A DNA stretch of 64,000 nt from NCBI GenBank assembly GCA_963695375.1, contig OY968767.1:1798001-1862000 (forward strand), read 5' to 3'. A program made the translations under genes and the position numbers. The stretch is from JACCVL01 sp963695375. GTDB lineage: Bacteria > Actinomycetota > Actinomycetes > Propionibacteriales > Nocardioidaceae. The notes beneath the pieces were generated by a model. That model saw only the letters and a list, made by a program, of their open reading frames with translations, did no database searches and had not been told where the DNA came from. How positions within the stretch are numbered: the stretch's first letter is position 1; every line of letters starts with the position of its first letter. Shown here in pieces: positions 17,115-23,762 of this stretch.

Positions 17115-18184
17115 CCACCCTGTCCGGCGGGTCGGCTGGTTGGGCGGGGCTCGCCGCGGAGTTCGGCTGGCTGCTGACGGAGATGCTCGTCCTGCTGGTG
17201 GTCGTCTCGGCTCTGCTCGGCCTGCTGGCCCGGCGCGTGGGGGTGGCCCGCCTGCACCGCCTGCTCGGTGGCAGCGGTCTGGTGGGGGCCGGAAAGGGGA
17301 TCGCCCTCGGCTTCCTGACCCCGTTCTGCACCTACACCGCGATCCCGGTCGTCGTCGCCATGCTGCGGATGCGGCTGGGGGCGGCCACCGTCGTCGGGTT
17401 CCTGCTGTCGTCACCGCTGCTCGATCCCGTGGTCGCAGCGATTCTGGTGTTGCTGTTCGGCTGGGAGGTGACGCTGGCGTACGTCGGGGTCACCACCGTG
17501 GCGGTGCTGGCAGCAGCCCTGATCGCCGAAGCTCTCGCCCCCACCCACGCCCCTCCTATCCACACCCCTCCTATCCACGATCCGCGACTTCTGCCGGGGC
17601 CGGACGGGTCGCAGACCCTCCCGACCCGGGGTGCGGGCGCGGAGTCCGGTGACGCCGCTCTGCAAAAGTCGCGGATCGTGGACGGGGGGGTGGACGGGGG
17701 GCTGGACGGGGGGCTGGACGGGGTGGTGGGGGGACGTGATCCGTTCGCGGACGACGCGCCGTGGGCCGGCTGGCAGCGCGAGACCGCCGCCGCGCTGCGC
17801 TACGGCGCAGGCGTCGCTCGGACGTTGGCGCTGCCGGTGCTGCTGGCCGTCGCCGGCGCCGTCCTTATCCTGGGTACCGTCCCCACCGAGGTCGTCGGCG
17901 CACTCGCCGGTCCGGGCAACCCTCTCGCGGTGCCGCTCGCGGCGGTCCTGGGCGCACCGTTCTATGTCGCGACCGAGGCCTTCCTCCCGATCGCCGCTGC
18001 CCTGCATGGCGCCGGAATGAGCCTCGGCGCGAGCTTCGCCCTGGTGATCTCCGCGACCGGCGTCAACCTGCCCGAGCTGGCGGTGCTCGCCCGGGTCCTG
18101 CCGACGCGGCTGCTCGTGGCCTATGCCGGGGCGGTGGTGGGGGTGGCTGTCGCCGCCGGCTACCTGGTCCCGTTCCTGACCTGA
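17111..18184 (+). CDS. ArsP/DUF318-type permease with repeat DNA inserted in frame
   Basis: 357-residue membrane protein of the DUF318/ArsP group (organoarsenical or metal efflux). Helices before the break include LLTEMLVLLVVVSALLGLLA, GFLTPFCTYTAIPVVVAML (with C73) and FLLSSPLLDPVVAAILVLLF. After the break, LALPVLLAVAGAVLILGTV and SFALVISATGVNLPELAVLARVL complete the second half of the fold. Between the halves, residues about 144-208 are encoded by a copy of the dispersed palindromic repeat plus its simple-sequence flanks, giving a low-complexity cytosolic loop (IHDPRLL, LQKSRIVDGG, then GLDG repeats). The frame stays open. It is coupled to the ArsR gene by a 4-nt overlap, so it is probably induced by that repressor's ligand. 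Confidence 0.85.
   Translation: MTTLSGGSAGWAGLAAEFGWLLTEMLVLLVVVSALLGLLARRVGVARLHRLLGGSGLVGAGKGIALGFLTPFCTYTAIPVVVAMLRMRLGAATVVGFLLSSPLLDPVVAAILVLLFGWEVTLAYVGVTTVAVLAAALIAEALAPTHAPPIHTPPIHDPRLLPGPDGSQTLPTRGAGAESGDAALQKSRIVDGGVDGGLDGGLDGVVGGRDPFADDAPWAGWQRETAAALRYGAGVARTLALPVLLAVAGAVLILGTVPTEVVGALAGPGNPLAVPLAAVLGAPFYVATEAFLPIAAALHGAGMSLGASFALVISATGVNLPELAVLARVLPTRLLVAYAGAVVGVAVAAGYLVPFLT
17548..17727. repeat. Palindromic repeat copy with tandem flanks inside the permease gene
   Basis: Arms at 17575-17594 (CCACGATCCGCGACTTCTGC) and 17662-17681 (GCAAAAGTCGCGGATCGTGG) enclose 67 nt. Upstream is a tandem CACCCCTCCTATC repeat; downstream are repeats of about 12 nt of the GGACGGGGGGCT type to about 17727. 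It is the only copy in this window that lies within a coding region. Confidence 0.88.
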
Positions 18185-18217
18185 CCTCCACCGCCAGCTT
18201 CCGCCTGCAGCCGGCGG

Positions 18218-19015
18218 TCAGGCCGGCGCCACTTCGGGCTTGGCGTCCTCGAGCTTGCCGAGCTGCGTCTTCACCACCTCACGGGTCAGGCTGCGGAACT
18301 CGGCCTTCGTCATCCCCTCGGGGATCTCGATGGCGTCGATGGCCGCGAGCACCTTCTGGGCGCGGGCGTCTTCCGCCTTCACCCGCTCCCGGTCGCGCTT
18401 CACCTCGTTGGCGCGGAACTCCTTGAACTCCTTCCGCAGCGTGGCCAGGTCGTTATGCATCTCTCGCATCGCCTGCTTGAGGCTCACGTCCTTGGTGATT
18501 TCGGCGGCGAGCAGGTCTTCGGGTGTGGGCATATCGGCCTCCTGGTCGTACGAATAGCTGGGGATCGGGTCGGGACGCCAGTGGTAGTCGGGGCCGCCCG
18601 AGTCGAGACCGTCCCGCCCGGCCCGATAGGCGGCCATCTGCGACACCGCGCCGCCGGCGGCGTCCTCGTCGTCGAGCAGCACCCAGTGCATGTGCTCGTC
18701 CATACCGCCATGCGCCGCGTCTCGCTTCCAGACCGCCCAGCCGACGGTCCGGCCGGCGCGGATGACCTCCTGCTGCTGATCGGCGGTCAGGTCCCAGGTC
18801 CGGGTGTCGATGCAGCCCCCCGCGTCGTGGTAGCCGGCCGAGTCGCTAGCCCCACCGCCTGCCCGGGTCATGTAGGCCCCCTGCACGATCGTCGGTGTGA
18901 ACCCCAGGCGGTCGACCGTTGTCACCCAGGCGGCGGCCATCCTCCGGTTCAGGTAGACCGGCCGGCCGGACGTGTCCTGCTCTTGGAACTTGAACACCTC
19001 GTATGCGTCGCTCAT
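18218..19015 (-). CDS. Phage-type M15-like peptidase with shared C-terminal module
   Basis: 265 residues, no signal peptide. The N-terminal domain (about 1-120) carries the M15 zinc-peptidase pattern: SAGYHDAGGCID (H63, D70 as ligands) and DEHMHW (H110), the signature of VanY/endolysin-type DD- or LD-peptidases cutting peptidoglycan cross-bridges. After a Pro/Tyr-rich linker, residues about 168-260 form a charged, probably coiled-coil region (DVSLKQAMREMH, TLRKEFKEFRANEVKRDRE) ending FRSLTREVVKTQL. This tail is clearly homologous to that of the gene immediately upstream. The ATG at 19015 follows AGGAGGT. The upstream amidase gene ends 32 nt before it on the same strand, so they form a pair. 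Confidence 0.8.
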   Translation of the reverse strand: MSDAYEVFKFQEQDTSGRPVYLNRRMAAAWVTTVDRLGFTPTIVQGAYMTRAGGGASDSAGYHDAGGCIDTRTWDLTADQQQEVIRAGRTVGWAVWKRDAAHGGMDEHMHWVLLDDEDAAGGAVSQMAAYRAGRDGLDSGGPDYHWRPDPIPSYSYDQEADMPTPEDLLAAEITKDVSLKQAMREMHNDLATLRKEFKEFRANEVKRDRERVKAEDARAQKVLAAIDAIEIPEGMTKAEFRSLTREVVKTQLGKLEDAKPEVAPA

Positions 19016-19047
19016 CACACCTCCTCTCGTGTCTCAGCCGTGGACAG

Positions 19048-19929
19048 TCACGTCAGCCCGGCCCGGTGGGCGTCGAGTTGAGTCCGGAGCACCTCGCGCG
19101 TCAGCGCCCTGAAGTCGGCCGCGCTCATGCCCGTCGTCGTGTCGATCGCGTCCAGTGCGTCCAGCACTCGACGGGTCCGGAGGGCCGTCCTGGCATCGTC
19201 AGCCCGGTCACGCTCCACCTCGGCGGCCCGGAAGTCGGTGAACTCCCGCCGCAGGGTGACGACGTCGCGATGCATCTCGCGTACGGCCTGCTTCAGGCTC
19301 ACGTCCGTGGTCACCGCGGCGGCGACGAACTCCTCCGGCGAGGGCAGGTCGTCGACCCCAGCCCGGCCGGACCGAGCCCGGCGCAACACCTCCGGCACCT
19401 GCGCAATCCGCCGGTCCCCGGGGCAGACCTTCCCGGTCGACTCCGACCACCGCTCACCGCCAGTGCAGCGCCAGGGGTCACAGCCCTGCCGGTGCCAGCC
19501 CACGCCGCGCCGTTCCGGGCGCGAGTCCGGCAGCGGCTCGATGGGAAAGTCGTGCTCAGCCGCTGCCCAGGCGATGATCCCGGCGATGGCGTCGAGCTGG
19601 GCCTCGGTCCATGCCGGGACGTTCGAGCCGGTCCAGGCGGCGAACGGTGCGCCGGTGTCCGCGGTCTCGATCGACAACAACCGCCAGGTCCCCTCGAGGT
19701 GGGCGTCCGCACGTCGTGCCGTGTCGACCCACTGGTAGACCGTCCCGTCCGCGCCGACTCCGAAGTGGGACTCGGTTCCGGAGTAACCCGCTGCACGGAA
19801 CAGGTTGTCGGTGGACTCGAGGCTGCCCACCATCGTGTGCAGCACGATCCCGTCGTGCCGCGTCATCGGGCCCTGGTGGGAGGGGTCCGCGGCGAGCGGG
19901 CGCCAGTGAGCGCGGCCATATCGACTCAT
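19048..19929 (-). CDS. Phage-type N-acetylmuramoyl-L-alanine amidase (PGRP fold) with shared C-terminal module
   Basis: 293 residues from the ATG at 19929, no signal peptide. The Amidase_2 domain (about 1-170) shows the zinc site in order: His in GIVLHTMVG, His in GVGWHRQGCD and Cys in KVCPGDRRIAQVPEV, an arrangement typical of actinophage lysins. SHFGVGADGTVYQWVD and the SIETADTG stretch also fit. Residues about 195-290 (DVSLKQAVREMHRDVVTLRREF, later FRALTREVLRTQL) match the tail of the adjacent M15-like enzyme without gaps; about half of 93 aligned residues are identical by eye. Longer in-frame starts upstream have no ribosome site. With no holin or structural genes nearby, this is a lysis-type pair of uncertain use to the host. 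Confidence 0.82.
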   Translation of the reverse strand: MSRYGRAHWRPLAADPSHQGPMTRHDGIVLHTMVGSLESTDNLFRAAGYSGTESHFGVGADGTVYQWVDTARRADAHLEGTWRLLSIETADTGAPFAAWTGSNVPAWTEAQLDAIAGIIAWAAAEHDFPIEPLPDSRPERRGVGWHRQGCDPWRCTGGERWSESTGKVCPGDRRIAQVPEVLRRARSGRAGVDDLPSPEEFVAAAVTTDVSLKQAVREMHRDVVTLRREFTDFRAAEVERDRADDARTALRTRRVLDALDAIDTTTGMSAADFRALTREVLRTQLDAHRAGLT

Positions 19930-20101
19930 TCCGCCTCCGCTGCCGGACGGCTGTCTCCGGGGACACATTCCTCCGCCGCGGGGAGGTGCGCAAGCGCTTT
20001 CCCGGACCTGGTGCCGCTCGATTGAGCCGTTCCCCCTTCGGAGTCGGTCAGAACCCGCCACAGTGTCAGTCCTTCACTGCCCGAACGACGAGGGGGACCC
20101 C

Positions 20102-20650
20102 GTGCTTGCTGGTGGACGGGCGGCGCCGCTGCCTTCGGTGGCTCTGCTGACACTGCTGCTCGGCCTGCTGGCCGGATGTGGTTCGAACTCCGCCGAGTCG
20201 CCCGGCGCCACGGACGCGGCCACTGCGCCCTCTACGGCGTCCGCGACCACGACGTCCGCGCCGACCGAGAGTGACGAACAGGCCTCCGAGCCGACATCGG
20301 CCGCGGTCGCCGCCGAGACCGATGAGCCGGCTGGTGACTTGACACCCGAGGACGCGGCCACCATCGAGCAGCTGCTCAAGACCTGGGACATGGAGGGCGG
20401 CTGTGAACTGATGACGGACAAGTTCCTCGAGGATCAGACCTTCTCATCCGACCGCAAGACCGGCTGCGCGCTGCACGAGCAGTCGGTCGTGCCGAAGCAG
20501 TACACCGAGGACGACATCCTCATCTCGAACGTGCGCGGCACCGGAGAGAAGGCCAAGGCCACGTTGGGGAGCACCATCTCGGATCTCACCGTCACGTTCA
20601 CGCTGGTGAACGTTGACGGCTCCTGGCTGATTGACGGCGTCGACTTCTGA
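20102..20650 (+). CDS. Putative lipoprotein of unknown function
   Basis: 182 residues from the GTG at 20102, which follows GAGGGGGA. The signal sequence ends in lipobox LLAGC with Cys26. Residues about 30-90 are a Ser/Thr/Ala/Glu-rich linker. The folded part (about 95-182) begins LTPEDAATIEQLLKTW and ends TVTFTLVNVDGSWLIDGVDF, a pattern seen in NTF2/DUF4878-like lipoproteins, with cysteines in GGCELM and TGCALHE that could pair. It is divergent from the amidase gene. Function not known. Confidence 0.78.
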   Translation: MLAGGRAAPLPSVALLTLLLGLLAGCGSNSAESPGATDAATAPSTASATTTSAPTESDEQASEPTSAAVAAETDEPAGDLTPEDAATIEQLLKTWDMEGGCELMTDKFLEDQTFSSDRKTGCALHEQSVVPKQYTEDDILISNVRGTGEKAKATLGSTISDLTVTFTLVNVDGSWLIDGVDF

Positions 20651-20819
20651 TAGCCACCGCCAGCCAGAGCGCCAACGGCCGCGCGTCGGCAAGCAGCCTG
20701 CCCCACGGCACGAGGTACAGCGTCACGGCGACGTTCTGCGTCAGCGAACCGCGAGCAGCCGCCCCCTGGTGAGCACGGTCGGCAGGTTGGCGCGCGGCCG
20801 CTCGGTCACCGCCGGCATC

Positions 20820-21941
20820 TCAGGTGCGTTCCGAGCGCTCCGAACGTTCCGATCTCGACGGTCGGGTGCCCGGCGGGTCCTCGCTGCCGGGCTCGATCCG
20901 CTCGTGCTCCCTCGCCCGGTCGCGGTTTCGGAGCCGGTCCCGGAGCCGGGGACCGCCGTCGGCGTTCCCGGTCGCGATCGCCCCGAGGGTCACCGCGATC
21001 CAGCCGATGCCGATGCCGGCGATGTCGTCCACCACGTAGTGCCAGCCGAAGTAGACCGTGGCCAGGATGGTCAGTCCGAGGTAGACCCACAGCGTGCTGC
21101 GCAGCATCCGGTGCAGTCCGGCTCGGTGCGCGAAGTAGGCGGCGGTGAACACGACCGACACGTGCAGGGAGCCGAAGGCCGCCACGCCGTGGACCGAGCT
21201 CGTCGTCCATGGGTCGAAGAGCACGGTCAGCCGGGAGTTCCACAGGCTGTCCTGCAGCAGGCTGACCCCGGTCTCCGGCAGGTCGGCGTAGTTCTCGCTC
21301 TCGATGTAGACCGGACCGACCGCGGGTGCCAGGTAGTACGAGACCACCCCGAGCGCCCAGTTGAGGTTCAGCGCGGTGACGTACCAGAAGCCGCGCGACA
21401 GGTCCTTGGTCCAGACCAGCGCCGCGGCCAGCGAGATGGGGACGACGACGAGGTACGAGATGTAGACGAACGACAGCACGTAGGCGGCCACGCCGGTGCC
21501 GAGCACTGTGTGCAGGACCACCGCCGGGTCGGCGCCGAGGAAGAGGATCGAGTCGGCGATGCCGAGCCAGTCGTCGATCAGGTCCTCGCGGGCGAAGGGC
21601 AGATAGCTCTTCAGGTTCCGGTACGCGACGTAGGTGACGTAGAACGAACCGAGACCCACCAGCGCCAGCCGGGCGCGCTGCCACGGCCAGCGGTCGCGGA
21701 CCACGTCGCGGAACGCGGACGGCGCGCCGCCGACCGAGCGGGCCCGGCGCAGGGTGCGCGGAAGCACGTCGGCGAGGAAGAACACGCCCAGGATGAGGGG
21801 CAGCCGGACGTAGGAAGGGCCGGCCATGCCGTCCGGATCCCGGACCGGCAGCCCCATGATCACCGCGACGACGATCGCCGCACCGCCGGTGACGGCGGCC
21901 ACCGCGACGGCGAAGAGATACGGACGTCCAGGCACTAACAC
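20820..21941 (-). CDS. PAP2-superfamily integral membrane phosphatase/phosphotransferase
   Basis: 373 residues with several transmembrane helices. The PAP2 active-site pattern is recognisable in its Aur1/inositol-phosphotransferase-like form: FGSLHVSVVF (about residue 258) and GWHYVVDDIAG (about 302), giving the two catalytic histidines and an aspartate. Such enzymes act on lipid phosphates or transfer phospho-head groups at the membrane. The N-terminus has two helices (AVAVAAVTGGAAIVVAVIMGL and PLILGVFFLADVL). The C-terminal 50 residues are cytosolic, Arg/Asp/Glu-rich, ending in a SERSERSERT repeat. Two GTG starts (21941 or 21935) are possible. Substrate unknown. Confidence 0.82.
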   Translation of the reverse strand: MLVPGRPYLFAVAVAAVTGGAAIVVAVIMGLPVRDPDGMAGPSYVRLPLILGVFFLADVLPRTLRRARSVGGAPSAFRDVVRDRWPWQRARLALVGLGSFYVTYVAYRNLKSYLPFAREDLIDDWLGIADSILFLGADPAVVLHTVLGTGVAAYVLSFVYISYLVVVPISLAAALVWTKDLSRGFWYVTALNLNWALGVVSYYLAPAVGPVYIESENYADLPETGVSLLQDSLWNSRLTVLFDPWTTSSVHGVAAFGSLHVSVVFTAAYFAHRAGLHRMLRSTLWVYLGLTILATVYFGWHYVVDDIAGIGIGWIAVTLGAIATGNADGGPRLRDRLRNRDRAREHERIEPGSEDPPGTRPSRSERSERSERT

Positions 21942-22015
21942 AGATTAGCGGTTGCGTTCACCCGATCACGAGCCGTTAGTCGCGTGGTGTCCACCTCATC
22001 GGGGGGTCTGCCGGG

Positions 22016-22687
22016 TCAGATCGCGCCCACCGCCGCGTCGATCTCGGTGTCACCGCCGACCAGTTCCAGCGTGCGGTGGACCGCCCCGGCGTCGATCAGT
22101 GCGTGCAGCACCGCCGCGACGTCGTCGCGCGGCACGTCGCCGCGGGGCACGGACTCCGCGAGGTGCACTCGGCCGCGGCCGGGCTCGTCGGTGAGGCCGC
22201 CAGGCCGCAGGATCAGCCAGCCCAGGTCCCGCCGCCGCAGGGCAGCGTCCGCGGCACCCTTCGCCCGCAGGTAGACCGCGAAGACGTCCTCGTCGGGGTC
22301 GAGGGCGTCGGCCGCCGCGGCGCCGTCCGCCGGCTCCTCGGCGTTCATCGACGAGACCATCAGGTAGCGGCCGACCCCGGCCGCGACGGCGGCGTCGGCG
22401 AGCAGCACCGCGCCGTCGCGATCCATGCTGAGCTTGCGGGCGGCGCCGCTGCCGGGACCGGACCCGGCGGCGAAGACGACGGCGTCGGCTCCGCGGACCG
22501 CAGCGGTGACGTCCTCCAGCGCGGCGTGCTCCAGGTCCAGCACGACGCCCTGGCCGCCGGCAGCCTGGAGCTCGGCGACGTGTTCAGCGTTGCGGACCAG
22601 GCCGACGGAGTCGTGGCCGGCCGCGGCGAGCCGCTCGAGCAGGCGAAGCCCGATCTTGCCGTGTCCTCCTGCGATGACCACCCGCAT
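22016..22687 (-). CDS. NAD(P)-binding atypical SDR-family protein
   Basis: 223 residues, Rossmann fold. The dinucleotide loop GGHGKIG is at about 7-13 (GxxGxxG type), with VFAAGSGPGSG near 71 and YLMVSSMNAEE near 107. The YLRAKGAAD stretch aligns with the usual YxxxK region, and LRPGGLTDEPGRG is characteristic of the NAD(P)H-binding YwnB/YtfG-like group. The start lies 9 nt past the stop of the GNAT gene upstream, so the two are probably one transcript. Many relatives are quinone or NmrA-like reductases; the substrate is not visible here. Confidence 0.85.
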   Translation of the reverse strand: MRVVIAGGHGKIGLRLLERLAAAGHDSVGLVRNAEHVAELQAAGGQGVVLDLEHAALEDVTAAVRGADAVVFAAGSGPGSGAARKLSMDRDGAVLLADAAVAAGVGRYLMVSSMNAEEPADGAAAADALDPDEDVFAVYLRAKGAADAALRRRDLGWLILRPGGLTDEPGRGRVHLAESVPRGDVPRDDVAAVLHALIDAGAVHRTLELVGGDTEIDAAVGAI

Positions 22688-22696
22688 GAGCGCTCC

Positions 22697-23017
22697 CTAC
22701 TCGGGGACCGGCACACAGCCGAACGACTCCCGCTCCTCGGCCGGCACCAGATCGAGGTAGTGGGGGTTGTCCCGGATGAAGCTCGAGACGAACGAACAGT
22801 ACGGGAGCACGAGGTGACCGTCGGCACGAGCCGAGTCGAGCACCTGTCGGACCAGCTCGGTGCCCAGTCCCCGGCCGCCCAGGTCGGGCCGGACCTCGGT
22901 ATGCGGGATGGCAGCGCGGCCGTCCTCGACGTGGTAGACGGCGAAGCCGACCACGTCGTCGTCCAGGACGATCTCGAATCGGCTGCGCTCGGGTGCGGCG
23001 CGCACAGTGATGGCCAT
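22697..23017 (-). CDS. Small GNAT-like N-acetyltransferase (YjdJ type)
   Basis: 106 residues, matching the short GNAT-fold family of about 90-110 residues. It contains DDDVVGFAVYHV, then HTEVRPDLGGRGLGTELVRQVLD, where GGRGLG is the acetyl-CoA pyrophosphate loop, and ends with YCSFVSSFIRDNPHYLDLVP, the signature of the family. It is the first gene of a short two-gene transcript with the SDR protein. The acceptor molecule is unknown. Confidence 0.88.
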   Translation of the reverse strand: MAITVRAAPERSRFEIVLDDDVVGFAVYHVEDGRAAIPHTEVRPDLGGRGLGTELVRQVLDSARADGHLVLPYCSFVSSFIRDNPHYLDLVPAEERESFGCVPVPE

Positions 23018-23232
23018 CTCGACCGGTGCACCTCTCAGGTCTGCTCGACCCCCCGGACCCAGGAGGACAAGTCAGACTTTAGGGGGGCGAATCGGACCGA
23101 GCCACTCGACCCCCGAGGGGGCGCGGTGCTGGTGCGGGTGGGGTCGGTGGTGCACAATGACGTTCGTCGGATCGGGTGCGATGCCCCGTCGAGGCCGCTG
23201 GGGAAGGCGAACCTCGAACAGGGGAGGTCATC

Positions 23233-23733
23233 GTGACCGTGACGACCCGGGGCGTTGTGTACGTGCACTCCGCGCCGTCGGCGCTGTGCCCGCATGTCGA
23301 GTGGGCTGTCGGCGGCGCTCTCGGTGTGCCGGTGCACCTGTCGTGGACGCCGCAACCCGCCGCTGCCGGCGCCTACCGAGCCGAGCTGTCGTGGCAGGGC
23401 GTTGCCGGCACCGCCGCCGCGCTGGCGTCCGGGCTGCGCGGCTGGACCCACCTGCGCTTCGAGGTCACCGAGGAGCCGACCCCGGCGACCGAGGGAGCCC
23501 GCTACTCGTACACGCCCGACCTCGGGATCTTCCACGCGGTCGCCGGTCTGCACGGCGACCTGCTGATCCCCGAGGACCGGCTCCGCGCCGCGGTGGTCAA
23601 GGCGGCTCTCGGCCAGGTAGACCTCGAGCAGGAGATCTCCCGGCTGCTCGGCAAGCCCTGGGACGACGAGCTGGAGACCTTCCGGCACGCGGGCGAGGGT
23701 GCCCCGGTGCGCTGGCTGCACCAGGTGGTGTGA
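23233..23733 (+). CDS. DUF3145 family protein
   Basis: 166 residues from the GTG at 23233, with GGGGAGGT 4 nt before it. The sequence follows the actinobacterial DUF3145 pattern throughout: VTTRGVVYVHSAPSALCPHVEWA at the start, LRGWTHLRFEVTEEP in the middle, RYSYTPDLGIFHA, and LGKPWDDELETFRHA near the end. The biochemical role is unknown. From memory, the family often lies next to FAS-II fab genes in other actinomycetes. Here it is separated from accD-fab by the CheB/CheR and GGDEF-EAL genes, which may be an insertion into that neighbourhood. Confidence 0.88.
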   Translation: MTVTTRGVVYVHSAPSALCPHVEWAVGGALGVPVHLSWTPQPAAAGAYRAELSWQGVAGTAAALASGLRGWTHLRFEVTEEPTPATEGARYSYTPDLGIFHAVAGLHGDLLIPEDRLRAAVVKAALGQVDLEQEISRLLGKPWDDELETFRHAGEGAPVRWLHQVV

Positions 23734-23762
23734 CCAACACCGGCGGACGGAACGGAGCCGGC

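Noticed and set aside
18218..19929. Intact prophage
   Set aside because: Only two lytic enzymes are present, with no integrase, capsid, tail, portal, terminase or evident holin gene within the flanking sequence.
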